NCBI RefSeq assembly: GCF_902832885.1
Contig: NZ_CADFDK010000002.1
Coordinates: 744,001 to 808,000, forward strand
Reading direction: 5' to 3'
Source: Burkholderia seminalis DSM 23518
Lineage (GTDB): Bacteria > Pseudomonadota > Gammaproteobacteria > Burkholderiales > Burkholderiaceae
Length of the DNA: 64,000 nucleotides
Shown here: positions 17,664 to 26,794 of the stretch, one piece after another
How the letters are laid out: every line of letters starts with the position of its first letter
Position numbering within the stretch: position 1 is the first letter of the stretch
The notes under the pieces: model-generated
Seen by the model: the letters and a program-made list of their open reading frames with translations, nothing else
Told to the model about the DNA's origin: nothing
Database searches by the model: none
Program-made: the position numbers and the translations under genes

Positions 17664-18899
17664 TCACGCGCGCCTGAGCGTCGCGACCCATACGCCGAGC
17701 GCGGCGATGCTGACGGCCGCGCCGAGCACGCAGACGCCGGTCCATCCGGCGCGCGCATACATCATCGTCGACGCGATCGCACCGAGCCCGCTGCCGGCCG
17801 AGTAGAACAGCATGTAGCAGCCGACGAGGCGCGCGTGCGCATCGGGCCGCGCGCCGAGAATCATGCTCTGGTTGACGACGTGGACGGCCTGCCCGCCGAC
17901 GTCGAGCAGCACGATGCCGACGATCAGCCACGCAATCGACGTGACGCCGAACGCGAGCGGCAGCCACGCGCACGCGAGCAGCGCGAGCGCGGCGCCGGTC
18001 GTCGCTTCGCCGCGCCCGCGATCCGCGAGCCGGCCCGCGCGGGCGGCCGCCGCCGCGCCCAGCGCGCCGACTAGGCCGAATGCACCGATCTGCGTATGCG
18101 ACATCGCGTGCGGCGGCGCGCTCAGCGGCAGCACGAGCGCGCTCCAGAAGATGCTGAACGCCGCGAACATCAGCAGCGCGATCGCACCGCGCACGCGCAG
18201 CACGCGTTCATCGCGCAACAGCGACACCATCGACCGCAGCAGCGCCGCATAACCGATGCGCTCGCGCGGCGCGTCCGTGTCGGGCAACAGCCGCGACAGC
18301 ACGGCGAGCATCGCGATCGCGAGCGCCCCCGACACGAGGTAGACGGCCCGCCAGCCGGCGAGATCGGTGACGACGCCGGCCAGCGAACGCGCGGCCAGCA
18401 GCCCGACCACGACGCCGCCTTGCGCGGCGCCCACCACGCGCCCGCGTTCGCCGGCGCCGGCGAGCGCGGCCGAGCACGCGATCAGCCCTTGCGTCATCGC
18501 GGTGCCGAGCAGCCCGACCGCGACCATCCCCGCGAGCAGCGCGATGCGCGTCGGCGACGCGGCGACGCCGATGCAGGCCGCCGTCAGCAGCAGAAGCTGC
18601 GCGGTGATCAGGCGCTTGCGGTTCAGCAGGTCGCCGAGCGGCACGACGAACAGCAGCGCGAGTGCGCAGCCGAGCTGCGTCGCGGTGATCACGCCGCCGA
18701 CGGCGGCCTGCGACACACCGAAATCGCGCGCGATCGAATCGAGCAGCGGCTGCGCGTAGTAGACGTTCGCGACGCTCGCCGCACAGCAGACGGCCAGCCA
18801 CGCGACGCGCGCCGAGGACAGGCGGCCGCCATCGACCGCATGCGTTGCACGGGGCGGCACGTTCGATGCCGCGACGCCGGAATGACAGGAAGACTCCAT
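17664..18899 (-). CDS. MFS transporter, 12-TM drug/metabolite exporter type
   Basis: A 411-residue major-facilitator protein with twelve hydrophobic segments. The first repeat contains YYAQPLLDSIARDFGVSQA and the loop 2-3 region PLGDLLNRKRLI, close to the classic G-D-x-x-N-R-K/R pattern. ATG 18899 is chosen because AAGGGA lies upstream and the membrane region starts soon after. It is transcribed away from an HxlR regulator gene; the two starts are 130 bp apart around a strong inverted repeat. That arrangement suggests an exporter induced by a small-molecule ligand of the regulator. Substrate unknown. Confidence 0.88.
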   Translation of the reverse strand: MESSCHSGVAASNVPPRATHAVDGGRLSSARVAWLAVCCAASVANVYYAQPLLDSIARDFGVSQAAVGGVITATQLGCALALLFVVPLGDLLNRKRLITAQLLLLTAACIGVAASPTRIALLAGMVAVGLLGTAMTQGLIACSAALAGAGERGRVVGAAQGGVVVGLLAARSLAGVVTDLAGWRAVYLVSGALAIAMLAVLSRLLPDTDAPRERIGYAALLRSMVSLLRDERVLRVRGAIALLMFAAFSIFWSALVLPLSAPPHAMSHTQIGAFGLVGALGAAAAARAGRLADRGRGEATTGAALALLACAWLPLAFGVTSIAWLIVGIVLLDVGGQAVHVVNQSMILGARPDAHARLVGCYMLFYSAGSGLGAIASTMMYARAGWTGVCVLGAAVSIAALGVWVATLRRA

Positions 18900-18918
18900 G
18901 GGTTCCCTTGCGCAAAGT

Positions 18919-18973
18919 AGTTGCAAATTAAAACTGGCATGAAGTGTAGGAAAAGTAGTTTTAAAATGCAACT
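18919..18973. promoter_or_regulatory. Divergent operator: 17-bp inverted half-sites
   Basis: AGTTGCAAATTAAAACT at 18919-18935 and AGTTTTAAAATGCAACT at 18957-18973 are inverted copies with two mismatches and a 21-bp spacer. The site lies between the MFS start (18899) and the HxlR start (19029), in an AT-rich patch, and is the likely binding site of the HxlR protein. Confidence 0.65.
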
Positions 18974-19028
18974 TGTTGTGCGGCGGGCGACGGGCCCGCG
19001 CACGGATGGCACGAGGGTGGAGAGGAAC

Positions 19029-19499
19029 ATGGCCAGGCAGAAAAGTCTTGCGGATTCGCCGTGCCCGGTGGCGCGGGCGACCGATATCGTCGGCGATCGC
19101 TGGGCGTTGCTGATCGTGCGCGATGCGTTCGACGGCGTGCGCCGGTTCGGCGATTTCCGCGCGAGCCTCGGCGTCGCGAGCAACATCCTGTCCGACCGGC
19201 TGAAGATGCTGGTGGACGCCGGCGTGTTCGACGTCGTGCCGGCGTCGGACGGCACCGCGTATCAGGAATACGTGCTGACGAAAAAGGGCGAGGGGTTGTT
19301 TCCGGTGATCGTGATGCTGCGGCAATGGGGCGAGGCGAACCTGTTCGCCCGCGGCGAGCCGCATTCGGTGCTGGTCGATCGCGGCACGGGGCGTGCGATC
19401 CGCAAGCTCGCGCTGCGCCACGAGGACGGCCGGCCCTTGAAGGCGGCCGAGACGGTCGTGAAGAAGATCGGCGACGAAGCGGGCGCGCCCCGGCGGTGA
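19029..19499 (+). CDS. HxlR-family transcriptional regulator
   Basis: A 156-residue winged-helix regulator. The HxlR signature is clear: CPVARATDIVGDRWALLIVRDAF near residues 12-34, RFGDFRASLGVASNILSDRLKMLVDAG around 40-65 and the wing EYVLTKKGEGLFPVI. ATG 19029 is preceded by AGAGGA. The conserved first cysteine (SPCPVAR) is present, so redox or electrophile sensing through it is possible. It is divergent from the MFS exporter, and most likely represses both itself and that gene through the inverted repeat between them. Confidence 0.92.
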   Translation: MARQKSLADSPCPVARATDIVGDRWALLIVRDAFDGVRRFGDFRASLGVASNILSDRLKMLVDAGVFDVVPASDGTAYQEYVLTKKGEGLFPVIVMLRQWGEANLFARGEPHSVLVDRGTGRAIRKLALRHEDGRPLKAAETVVKKIGDEAGAPRR

Positions 19500-19643
19500 G
19501 CGCGTTGCGCGGCGGGCGGCCGGTCGGCTGGACTGTCGCGATCGTCGTTGACCGGAGCCGCGTCGCCATGACCCGTCCGCTGGATGCCGCGGGTTACCGG
19601 CGGCTGCTCCAGCGCGATCCCCGCGACGCGTGAGCACACGCGT

Positions 19644-21083
19644 TCAATCGGCCGCCGGCATTGCCCGATGCACGGGCGCCGCGCCGCGATGCGCATCGGG
19701 CCGCACGCGCGTCGCGAGCAGCGCGGCCGCGACCAGCAATGCGACCGATACGGCCGTTTCGATCCGCAATCCGTCCACGACCTGCCGCGCGCCGCCGCCG
19801 CCCGCGAGCGCGCCGAACGCCGCGACACCCATCGCGCCGCCGGCTTGCCGCGCGGTATTCAGCACGGCCGATGCGATGCCGGCCCGCTCGGGCGCGACGG
19901 ACGCGAGCACGGCCGTCGTCATCGCGGGCACCGCGAACCCCATCCCCGACGGAATCAGCAGGAACGGCACGAGCAGCGCGGCGAGCGGCGTCGACGCATC
20001 GACGAAGTGCAGCGACCCGTAGCCGAGCGCGGCGACCAGTGCGCCCGCCAGCATCGGCCGTCGCGGGCCGTGACACGCGACGACGCGGCCGCTCGCGAGA
20101 TTCGACAGCAGGAAGCCGCCCGTCAGCGGCAGGAACGCCAGGCCGGCCTGCAACGCCGTTTCGCCGCGCGCACGCTGCAGGTAGAGCGCCAGCACGAATA
20201 CGGTGCCGTAGTACGTGAGGTTCACGCAGATCCCGAACAGCACGGCCGCGCTGAACGTGCGATGACGAAACAGCGACAGCGGCAGCATCGGCGTGGCCGT
20301 GCGCGATTCGATCGCGACGAAGGCGAGCGCGGCGAGCGCCGCGAATGCGAAGCCGCCGGCAACGACCGGGTGCGCGATGCCGAGCGGCCGCCATTCGATC
20401 ACGGCGCCGGTCAGCGCGGTCAGCATCGCGATCGCGATGAGCTGGCCGCGCAGGTCGAGCGCGCGGACCGGGCGCGATGGCGCGGCCTGCGCGTGGCGTG
20501 CCGGCACCCAGGCCAACGTGGCGGCAAGCCCCGCCGCGCACAGCGGCAGGTTCACGAGGAAGATGCCGCGCCAGCCCCACGTGGCGGTCAGCAGGCCGCC
20601 GACCACCGGGCCGGCGGCGATCGAGACCGACCCGGCCGCCGTCCACCCGCCGACGGCCCGTGCGCGCAGGTGCGGGTCGTGCCGGCACGCGTCGTTCAGC
20701 AGCGCGAGCGAATTGGGCAGCATCGCCGCGGCGCCGATGCCCTGCCACGCACGGGCCGCGATCAGCATCGCGGGCGCGCGTGCGGCGCCGCACGCGAGCG
20801 ACGCGAGTGCGAACAGCGCGAGGCCCGCGACGTACAGGCGGCGCGCGCCGAAGCGGTCCCCGAGCGCCCCGCCCGACAGCATCAGCACCGCGAACGCGAG
20901 CGTGTACGCATCGACGATCCACTGCAGGCCGGCGACCGGCAGATGCAGGTCCGCCGCGAGAGGCGCAAGCGCGATGTTGACGATCGTCACGTCGAGCTGC
21001 GTGACGACGAAACCGATGCTGACGGTCGCGACGACGCGGGCGAGCGCGGGCGGGAAAGCGGAGGCGGGGGTGGTCGTATTCAT
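19644..21083 (-). CDS. MFS transporter, DHA2 (14-TM, EmrB/QacA) family
   Basis: A 479-residue DHA2-type proton antiporter with about 14 hydrophobic segments. Motif D1 is at the N-terminus (TQLDVTIVNIALAPLAADL), followed by LQWIVDAYTLAFAVLMLSGGALGDRFGARR, with motif A GDRFGARR, and antiporter motif C near residue 150 (GSVSIAAGPVVGGLL). It exports drugs or other lipophilic molecules across the inner membrane. There is no linked EmrA or outer-membrane gene, so it would act alone. The AraC gene upstream on the same strand, 126 bp away, is its likely regulator. Confidence 0.9.
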   Translation of the reverse strand: MNTTTPASAFPPALARVVATVSIGFVVTQLDVTIVNIALAPLAADLHLPVAGLQWIVDAYTLAFAVLMLSGGALGDRFGARRLYVAGLALFALASLACGAARAPAMLIAARAWQGIGAAAMLPNSLALLNDACRHDPHLRARAVGGWTAAGSVSIAAGPVVGGLLTATWGWRGIFLVNLPLCAAGLAATLAWVPARHAQAAPSRPVRALDLRGQLIAIAMLTALTGAVIEWRPLGIAHPVVAGGFAFAALAALAFVAIESRTATPMLPLSLFRHRTFSAAVLFGICVNLTYYGTVFVLALYLQRARGETALQAGLAFLPLTGGFLLSNLASGRVVACHGPRRPMLAGALVAALGYGSLHFVDASTPLAALLVPFLLIPSGMGFAVPAMTTAVLASVAPERAGIASAVLNTARQAGGAMGVAAFGALAGGGGARQVVDGLRIETAVSVALLVAAALLATRVRPDAHRGAAPVHRAMPAAD

Positions 21084-21209
21084 GCGTCCATCGTAGGACG
21101 CGGCGGACGGGCGATGTTTCAGCGGGAGGTGAAGCGTCGATACGCAGGCCGACGCGGCGGCGTCGTTCCTGCTACGCGCGTCGAGGCGTGTCCGGCGAGG
21201 CCGATGCGT

Positions 21210-21983
21210 TCAGTGCCGTTCGCCGCGCCAGCGTCCGGGCGCGACGCCGAAGCGCTTCGTGAACGCATGCGTGAACGTGCTCTGGTCCGCGAAGCCGACC
21301 ATGCCCGCGATGTCGACGAGCGCATGCCGGCCGTCGGCGAGCAGCACGACCGCCGCATCGAGCCGCAGCCGCTGCAGGTAGCGATGGGGCGTTTCGCCGA
21401 ACGCTTCGACGAACAATTGATGGAACCGGCGCATCCGGTAACCGCAGTGCGCGGCGAGATCGGCGATGCGCAGCGGCTCCGCGAGCCGTGCGCGCAGCCA
21501 GCGGTCGATGCGCGCGAAATCGAGGCCCGACGCGGGCGCGGCGATGCCGGCGTCGTCGAGCAGCGCGTCGCACAGGCGCGCGGCGGCCTGCCACTGGAAG
21601 CGGTGCGCGGCGGCGTGCCGTGCGTCGCCGGCCGGCGCATCGTGTTGCACGGCGGCCGCCGCGACCTGCGCGACGAGCGACGTCAGCGCCGGGTCGATCG
21701 ATACGGCGCGCGCCTGGTCGAACAGCCGCTGCGGCACCGCGAGCGATGCCGCGGGCAGGTCGATCACGAGCTGACGATTGTCGCCGAGGCCCGCGTAGTC
21801 GTGGCGCGCGCCGGCCGGAATCAGCCAGGCCGCGTGCCGGTCGATGCGCTGGCCGATCCCGTCCACCGCCATCACCATCGCGCCATCGACGCCGAGCACG
21901 ACCTGGTGGAAGTCGTGCACGTCCGACGCTTCGCACGTGTCGTAGCGGCGCAGCGCGATGGCGGGGGAGGCGATGCGTTCCAT
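21210..21983 (-). CDS. AraC-family transcriptional regulator
   Basis: A 257-residue regulator with an N-terminal cupin-like sensor (residues 1-140, including a QRIDRHAAWLIPAGARHDYAG strand pattern) and a C-terminal double HTH of the AraC/XylS type. The HTH region has CGYRMRRFHQLFVEAFGETPHRYLQRLRLD and the second helix-turn-helix VDIAGMVGFADQSTFTHAFTKRFG. The start at 21983 fits the domain boundary but no good ribosome site is visible. It lies upstream of the DHA2 exporter on the same strand and 25 bp downstream of the FKBP gene, so it may be read from either promoter. Confidence 0.88.
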   Translation of the reverse strand: MERIASPAIALRRYDTCEASDVHDFHQVVLGVDGAMVMAVDGIGQRIDRHAAWLIPAGARHDYAGLGDNRQLVIDLPAASLAVPQRLFDQARAVSIDPALTSLVAQVAAAAVQHDAPAGDARHAAAHRFQWQAAARLCDALLDDAGIAAPASGLDFARIDRWLRARLAEPLRIADLAAHCGYRMRRFHQLFVEAFGETPHRYLQRLRLDAAVVLLADGRHALVDIAGMVGFADQSTFTHAFTKRFGVAPGRWRGERH

Positions 21984-22008
21984 CGGAAGGAAACGGCCGG
22001 GTGCGCGA

Positions 22009-22350
22009 TCAGACGTCGAGCAGTTCGACTTCGAACACGAGCGTCGCATTCGGCGGAATCACGCCGCCTGCGCCGCGCGGGCCGTAGCCGAGTTGCGGCG
22101 GGATCGTCAGCCGGCGCACGCCGCCGACCTTCATGCCCTGCACGCCTTCGTCCCAGCCCTTGATGACCATGCCGCCGCCGAGCACGAACGCGAACGGGTC
22201 GTTGCGGTCCTTGCTCGAATCGAATTTCTGGCCGTCGGTCAGCCAGCCCGTGTAGTGGACGCTGACGGTCTTGCCGGCTTGCGCTTCCGTGCCGGTGCCT
22301 TCGGTCAGGTCTTCGTATTTGAGACCCGATTCGGTCGTGATGACAGACAT
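22009..22350 (-). CDS. FKBP-type peptidyl-prolyl cis-trans isomerase
   Basis: A 113-residue single-domain FKBP without a signal peptide, so cytoplasmic. The active-site pattern is complete: [16 protein letters not shown] (Y32, F43, D44), [16 protein letters not shown] with the conserved V-I-x-G-W, and the IPPQLGYG and [10 protein letters not shown] strands. It catalyses proline isomerisation and would bind FK506-like ligands. AGGAG lies upstream of ATG 22350. In pathogenic Burkholderia small FKBPs of the Mip type influence virulence, but this one is the plain cytoplasmic form. Confidence 0.93.
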   Translation of the reverse strand: MSVITTESGLKYEDLTEGTGTEAQAGKTVSVHYTGWLTDGQKFDSSKDRNDPFAFVLGGGMVIKGWDEGVQGMKVGGVRRLTIPPQLGYGPRGAGGVIPPNATLVFEVELLDV

Positions 22351-22927
22351 GACTTCTCCTGAAAGAGGGTTGCGTAAAACCGCTATTGTAGGCGAGCGCG
22401 CCGCGGGCCGGCGCGGGTGGTTTTCGCGGCGCGGCGTGCGGTGCGGGAGCGGCGATGGACCATCCTCGCCGCGCTCGCCCGAAACACGATTGGAACGCGC
22501 GTTTGAATGGTTGCGCGGGCCGCCTCGCCGCGGTTGCACCACGCGGGTGCGCCATGCGTATGAATCGGCGTGGCTGCAGGGGCCGAGGTGCGTCGTGCGG
22601 CATCCGTCCGATGCCGCGAAATGCCCGCCCGACGGGGCTTTCAGGTCGCCGACAGCAGGCGCGGCCGGGCGTCATGCCTCGCGTGCCGGCCGGACGTCGC
22701 GTTCGAATCGCGGCTTGTCCCCACGCCGTTCGGGCGCCGTTTTTTCCGCCTGTTCGACCGTGCCCTGTTTGGAAGCGCGCATCTACCGCGCGGCTTGCGC
22801 GTGCCAGTGCGGGCGGCCTATCTTTACATTTGTCGATGTCAAGATTTTGGTGGCGCGCGACGCGCCGCCCGGGCCTGCGCCGGCCGCGTCGGATGACGCG
22901 CCGCGCCGCGCCGGAACCAGGAGAACC
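22351..22927. other. Gene-free stretch between FKBP and the metal-dependent hydrolase gene
   Basis: I find no credible gene in these 577 bp. The right end becomes AT-richer; at 22824-22842 there is an imperfect inverted repeat with ACAT and ATGT arms around a TTGTCG core (TTACAT to ATGTCAA), placed about 90 bp before the hydrolase start, as an operator might be. The left end must hold the FKBP promoter. No terminator with a T-tract is visible. Confidence 0.5.
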
Positions 22928-23851
22928 ATGAACATGAAGTCAGCCGCTTCCGCCACCGCAGCCGGGATCATGCCGGTGCGCCGCGACCTGCGCTTCGACC
23001 TGCCGGTCGAACGCGCGAAGGACTGGCATGGCCTCGGGTCGCACGTGACCCATTTCTTCAACGCGCTGTCGCTGCTGTTTCCGGCCGGCGAGCGCTTCTT
23101 CATGGATTCGGTGCGCAACTACCGCGACCGGATCGACGATCCCGTGCTGAAGCAGCAGGTGCTCGGTTTCATCGGCCAGGAGGCGATGCACACGCGCGAG
23201 CACATCGAATACAACGAACTGATGCAGGCGAACCGCCTGCCCGCGCGCAAGCTCGACAAGCGCGTCTGGACGGTGCTGGCCTTCATGAAGCGCAAGCTGC
23301 CGCACTCGGTGCAGCTCGCGCATACGGTTGCGGCGGAGCGCTACACGGCGATGCTCGCCGACTGGCTGCTGCGCGACTCGACGCGCCTGGATGGCTCGGT
23401 CGAAGGCTACCGCCAGATGTGGATCTGGCATGCGCTCGAGGAAACCGAGCACAAGGCCGTGTCGTTCGATGTGTGGAATACCGTGATGAAGCCGGGGCCG
23501 CGCCGCTATCTGATCCGCATCGGCGTGTATCTGCTGACGACGCTCACGTTCTGGCCGACCGTGTTCCTGATGCACGCGACGCTGCTGTGGCGCGATCGCG
23601 GCGCCGGTCGTCACGTGCGCGGCATGCTGCGGATGATCGCGTTCCTGTACGGGCCGCGCCGCGGCCTGTTCCCGCGCATCGCGGGCGAATGGCTGAGCTT
23701 TTTCCGGCCGGGCTTCCATCCGTGGGATCACGACAACCATCACCATCTCGCGCGCGTCGACGCGCTCGCCGCCACCTACGGCGAACCGGCCGGCGCGCCC
23801 GCCGGGCGCGGCCGCGCGAACGCGCCGGCATCGCTCGCGTCGGGCCGCTGA
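22928..23851 (+). CDS. Predicted metal-dependent hydrolase (PF10118 family)
   Basis: A 307-residue protein whose sequence fits the Metal_hydrol family: LPVERAKDWHGLGSHVTHFFNALSLLFPAGERFF near the N-terminus, GQEAMHTREHIEYN (E and two His suited to metal binding), a TVAAERYT glutamate, and HALEETEHKAVSFD. The E-x-H-x-x-H spacing resembles di-iron helical-bundle proteins, so an oxygen-dependent di-metal enzyme is also conceivable. A hydrophobic stretch near 195-215 (GVYLLTTLTFWPTVFLMH) may be membrane-associated. ATG 22928 has AGGAG 6 bp upstream. The substrate is unknown. Confidence 0.8.
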   Translation: MNMKSAASATAAGIMPVRRDLRFDLPVERAKDWHGLGSHVTHFFNALSLLFPAGERFFMDSVRNYRDRIDDPVLKQQVLGFIGQEAMHTREHIEYNELMQANRLPARKLDKRVWTVLAFMKRKLPHSVQLAHTVAAERYTAMLADWLLRDSTRLDGSVEGYRQMWIWHALEETEHKAVSFDVWNTVMKPGPRRYLIRIGVYLLTTLTFWPTVFLMHATLLWRDRGAGRHVRGMLRMIAFLYGPRRGLFPRIAGEWLSFFRPGFHPWDHDNHHHLARVDALAATYGEPAGAPAGRGRANAPASLASGR

Positions 23852-24284
23852 CACGACCCGCCGCGCGGCGCATGTTGCGTTCCTGCATCAACCGGCTTCC
23901 TATGACGATTGACCGAAGTCAACGGGAACCGGTTGCGCGGGCGCACGCGTGGCCGGCCGGCCGATTCCGCCTACCCGCGCCGGCCTGCCGATCCGGTCTG
24001 CACGGCATCGCACGCAAACGCCGTGCGCCAGCACCGGCGCGGCTCGGCGCCCGGCGCGCCCGCCTGTTTCGGGGTCTCGCCGCGCGCGCCACCGGGATAA
24101 CACCCATCTAGTCGCCCGCCTGCCGCATCGATATACCGTTCATGACGGCGCCCACCTCGCGCGCGATTCGTGCGCGGGGGGATTTTATTCGGACGGAAAT
24201 GCGGCCAATATGTCGGTTCAATCGTGGTCCGTCGGAGACGGCGGCGAGCCGGCGCACGATACCAACGCCAAGCGGGGAACAACG
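23852..24284. other. Gene-free stretch upstream of the sigma-54 activator gene
   Basis: No credible reading frame. Most of it is very GC-rich; an AT-rich patch at about 24180-24230 (GATTTTATTCGG and following) lies 60-100 bp before the ATG at 24285 and is the likely promoter region. No -24/-12 element with the correct GG-N10-GC spacing was found here, so the activator gene is probably not itself sigma-54 dependent. Confidence 0.45.
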
Positions 24285-25766
24285 ATGGTTGCAAGGTCAC
24301 CCGACGCAAACGGGCAGGCGGCGCCCGAGATGACGGATGTAGCCGTCACCGCTCCCGAGGCCGGACGCAAGCTGTTCGCGATCATGCGGACGCCCGACGA
24401 GCCGCTGCTGGCGCAACTGCGCGGGCTCGGCTGGGAGATCGCGGTCGCGAAGACGGCCGGCGCCGCGCAGAACATGACCTCCGGCATGAGCGTCGCGGCC
24501 GGGCTGGTCGATTTCACGGGCTTCACGTCGCGCGACTATCCGGCGCTGAAAGCGTGCCTGAGCCAGCCGGCGATCGGCTGGATATCCATCGCGCAGGCCG
24601 GCATCACGATCAGCCCTGCCGTGCGCGAACTGATCCGCAGCTATTGTTTCGACTACGTCACGCTGCCGCTGCCCTACGAGTGGATTTCGCACGTGCTCGG
24701 TCATGCGCGCGGGATGGCCGCGCTCGATCGCGTCGATGGCGCGGCCTACGCGGCGTCGATCGGCGAACACGGGATGATCGGCAACTGCGAGGCGATGCAG
24801 CAGCTGTTCAGCACGATCCGCAAGGTCGCGAAGACCGATGCGAGCGTGTTCATCTCGGGCGAGTCGGGCACCGGCAAGGAGTTGACGGCGCTCGCGATTC
24901 ACGAGCGCTCAGGCCGCGGCAAGGGGCCATTCGTCGCGATCAATTGCGGTGCGATTCCGCATCACCTGCTGCAGTCGGAACTGTTCGGCTACGAGCGCGG
25001 CGCATTCACCGGCGCGAACCAGCGGCGCGCGGGCCGGATCGAATCGGCGAACGGCGGCACGCTGTTTCTCGACGAGATCGGCGACATGCCGGTCGAGAGC
25101 CAGGCAAGCCTGCTGCGCTTCCTGCAGGAAGGGAAGATCGAGCGGCTCGGCGGGCAGGAATCGATCGCGGTCGACGTGCGGATCATCTCGGCCACGCACG
25201 TGGATCTCGACGGCGCGGTCGAGGCCGGGCGCTTCCGCGCGGATCTCTATCACCGGCTGTGCGTGCTGCGCATCCACGAGCCGCCGCTGCGCGCGCGCGG
25301 CAAGGACATCGATATCCTCGCGCACTACGTGCTGCAGAAATTCAAGTCCGACAGCGGTCGCAAGATCAGCGGCTTCACATCGGCCGCGCTCGATGCGATG
25401 CGTCGCTACGAATGGCCCGGCAACGTGCGCGAGCTGATCAACCGCGTGCGGCGCGCGATCGTGATGGCCGAGAGCCGGCTGCTGACGCCGCACGATCTCG
25501 GGCTCGACACACCCGGCGAAACCGAGCCCGTGACGCTCGAACAGGCGAGGGCGCTCGCCGAGCGCACCGCGATCGAGAACGCGCTGCTGCGTAACGATCA
25601 CCGGATCAACAAGGCTGCGGCCGAACTCGGCATCTCGCGCGTGACGCTCTACCGGATGATGATCGAGCACGGGCTGAACGATCACGACAACAACGGCGGA
25701 AACGGCGACAACGGCGGGCACGACGGCGCGCCGTCCGGCGACGCGGGGCATCAGCGGGTCGGCTGA
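24285..25766 (+). CDS. Sigma-54-dependent transcriptional activator (VpsR/FleQ-like architecture)
   Basis: A 493-residue enhancer-binding protein. Residues 1-150 form an unusual receiver-like domain starting LFAIMRTPDEPLLAQLRGLGWEIAVAKT, with a possible acidic site in GLVDFTGF; it resembles VpsR-type N-termini more than classic receivers. The AAA+ core has Walker A GESGTGKE near 192, the sigma-54 contact loop GAFTGA near 239, Walker B GGTLFLDEIGD, and the arginine-finger region. The C-terminal Fis-type HTH is NKAAAELGISRVTLYRMM (about 442-460), followed by a low-complexity Asn/Gly/Asp tail. VpsR- and FleQ-like activators bind c-di-GMP and control exopolysaccharide, so a link to the nearby bce cluster is attractive but unproven. 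No partner kinase gene is adjacent. Confidence 0.88.
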   Translation: MVARSPDANGQAAPEMTDVAVTAPEAGRKLFAIMRTPDEPLLAQLRGLGWEIAVAKTAGAAQNMTSGMSVAAGLVDFTGFTSRDYPALKACLSQPAIGWISIAQAGITISPAVRELIRSYCFDYVTLPLPYEWISHVLGHARGMAALDRVDGAAYAASIGEHGMIGNCEAMQQLFSTIRKVAKTDASVFISGESGTGKELTALAIHERSGRGKGPFVAINCGAIPHHLLQSELFGYERGAFTGANQRRAGRIESANGGTLFLDEIGDMPVESQASLLRFLQEGKIERLGGQESIAVDVRIISATHVDLDGAVEAGRFRADLYHRLCVLRIHEPPLRARGKDIDILAHYVLQKFKSDSGRKISGFTSAALDAMRRYEWPGNVRELINRVRRAIVMAESRLLTPHDLGLDTPGETEPVTLEQARALAERTAIENALLRNDHRINKAAAELGISRVTLYRMMIEHGLNDHDNNGGNGDNGGHDGAPSGDAGHQRVG

Positions 25767-26114
25767 GGCCGGCGCCGGTGCCGCACGCACGCACGTAGCG
25801 ATTGTCGCGTGCCGCCGGGCGATCGTCCGTTCGGCACTTGCCGATTCGTCCCGCCGACGGGCATGTAAAGCGCATGAAACATTTCGCCTCGGCAACCGCG
25901 CGAATTCTCGCGGGAAACCGGGCTGAACGGGCCGGCACGTGTCGGTAAAAACGCCGCGCTCCATTGTTCAGCCTTATCCCGCAAGGGTGGGCCGCGACCG
26001 GTCCGACGCGTGCCGCGCGCCGCATGTTTCAGATTCGCAACTTCCGCCCATCCGCCCCCGTTCCGGTCGCCTGTCGGCCGCGCCAAACCCTTGCCCGGAC
26101 AGGCGCGCGCGCGG

Positions 26115-26130
26115 CTGGCCCGCTCCTTGC
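26115..26130 (+). promoter_or_regulatory. Sigma-54 (-24/-12) promoter match
   Basis: CTGGCCCGCTCCTTGC matches the sigma-54 consensus YTGGCACG-N4-TTGC with one change, and keeps the obligatory GG-N10-GC spacing (GG at 26117-26118, GC at 26129-26130). It lies 350 bp downstream of the sigma-54 activator gene and points to the gene-free stretch; a transcript would begin near 26142. Confidence 0.5.
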
Positions 26131-26751
26131 GAAGAGTGTCGTGCGACAGTCGACGACGCGAGGTCCGGCCGGTTCCAGCGGCCCGGACGCACTCCGCGGG
26201 GATGCGGCGGCGGAGCGCGGCACGGCAGCCGCGTTCCGGCGGGCACGGAACGTCTTCGGCCGATCGTCGGGGCACCGGCAGGGTCCGGTTGCCGGAATAA
26301 ACATCACACTGCAAACGGGGTAGAAAAATGAACGATCGCCACACGCCGCGGCCGGCAGGCCGCGATCGCAGTGATGCGGGGCATCGCCGGTCGAACGTCG
26401 CACTTGCAGCCGGCCGGCATGCGTCGACAGGCCATCTCTCCGCGCCCGGGGCGAGGCGGATCCGGCTGGTTGCCGGTCATCCGCGCCGGGTCGGTACTTT
26501 CCTGCACGCCAACCCGAGTCGCATGGGCATGTGCGCACGGGCGCCGATACCGCGGCGCCCGATCTTCGCCTATTGATTCGCGCAGCACCGCATCCGTTCG
26601 CGTGGCCGGTCGTTCCTTGGTCAATCGATCTGCAATCCGAACGATGTGCGAGGTGACGCGCCGCGCACACGACGCAAGACGAGCAGCATTCGATGCAACG
26701 GCGAGCCGCGCGGTGCCGTTGCCATCCGGTTAAAGGGGAGGGGCGGTCGGA

Positions 26752-26784
26752 CGCGCGCGACGGGAAGTGGTACCCGTACGCGCG
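26752..26784. terminator. GC stem between convergent units
   Basis: CGCGCG-ACGGG and CCCGT-A-CGCGCG pair with a one-base bulge around the loop AAGTGGTA. No T-run follows on either side, so it is a weak terminator candidate for the binding-protein gene that ends at 26795. Confidence 0.35.
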
Positions 26785-26794
26785 CGACGCCGTT

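Larger units (their letters stand above)
25767..26794. other. 1-kb gene-free stretch after the sigma-54 activator
   Basis: No frame here has the look of a conserved protein. The best small candidate is an 82-codon frame at 26328-26576 with a poor ribosome site and a composition rich in Arg and Ala. The stretch contains a strong -24/-12 promoter match at 26115-26130 directed rightwards, and a GC stem at 26752-26784 before the convergent binding-protein gene. A sigma-54-driven small RNA or a very short peptide gene would fit. Confidence 0.5.

Noticed and set aside
26328-26576. An 82-codon frame downstream of the sigma-54 promoter match
   Set aside because: The ribosome site is poor and the composition (Arg, Ala, Pro, Gly) is like shadow frames elsewhere. 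A real micro-gene cannot be excluded, so it is mentioned under the gene-free stretch only.
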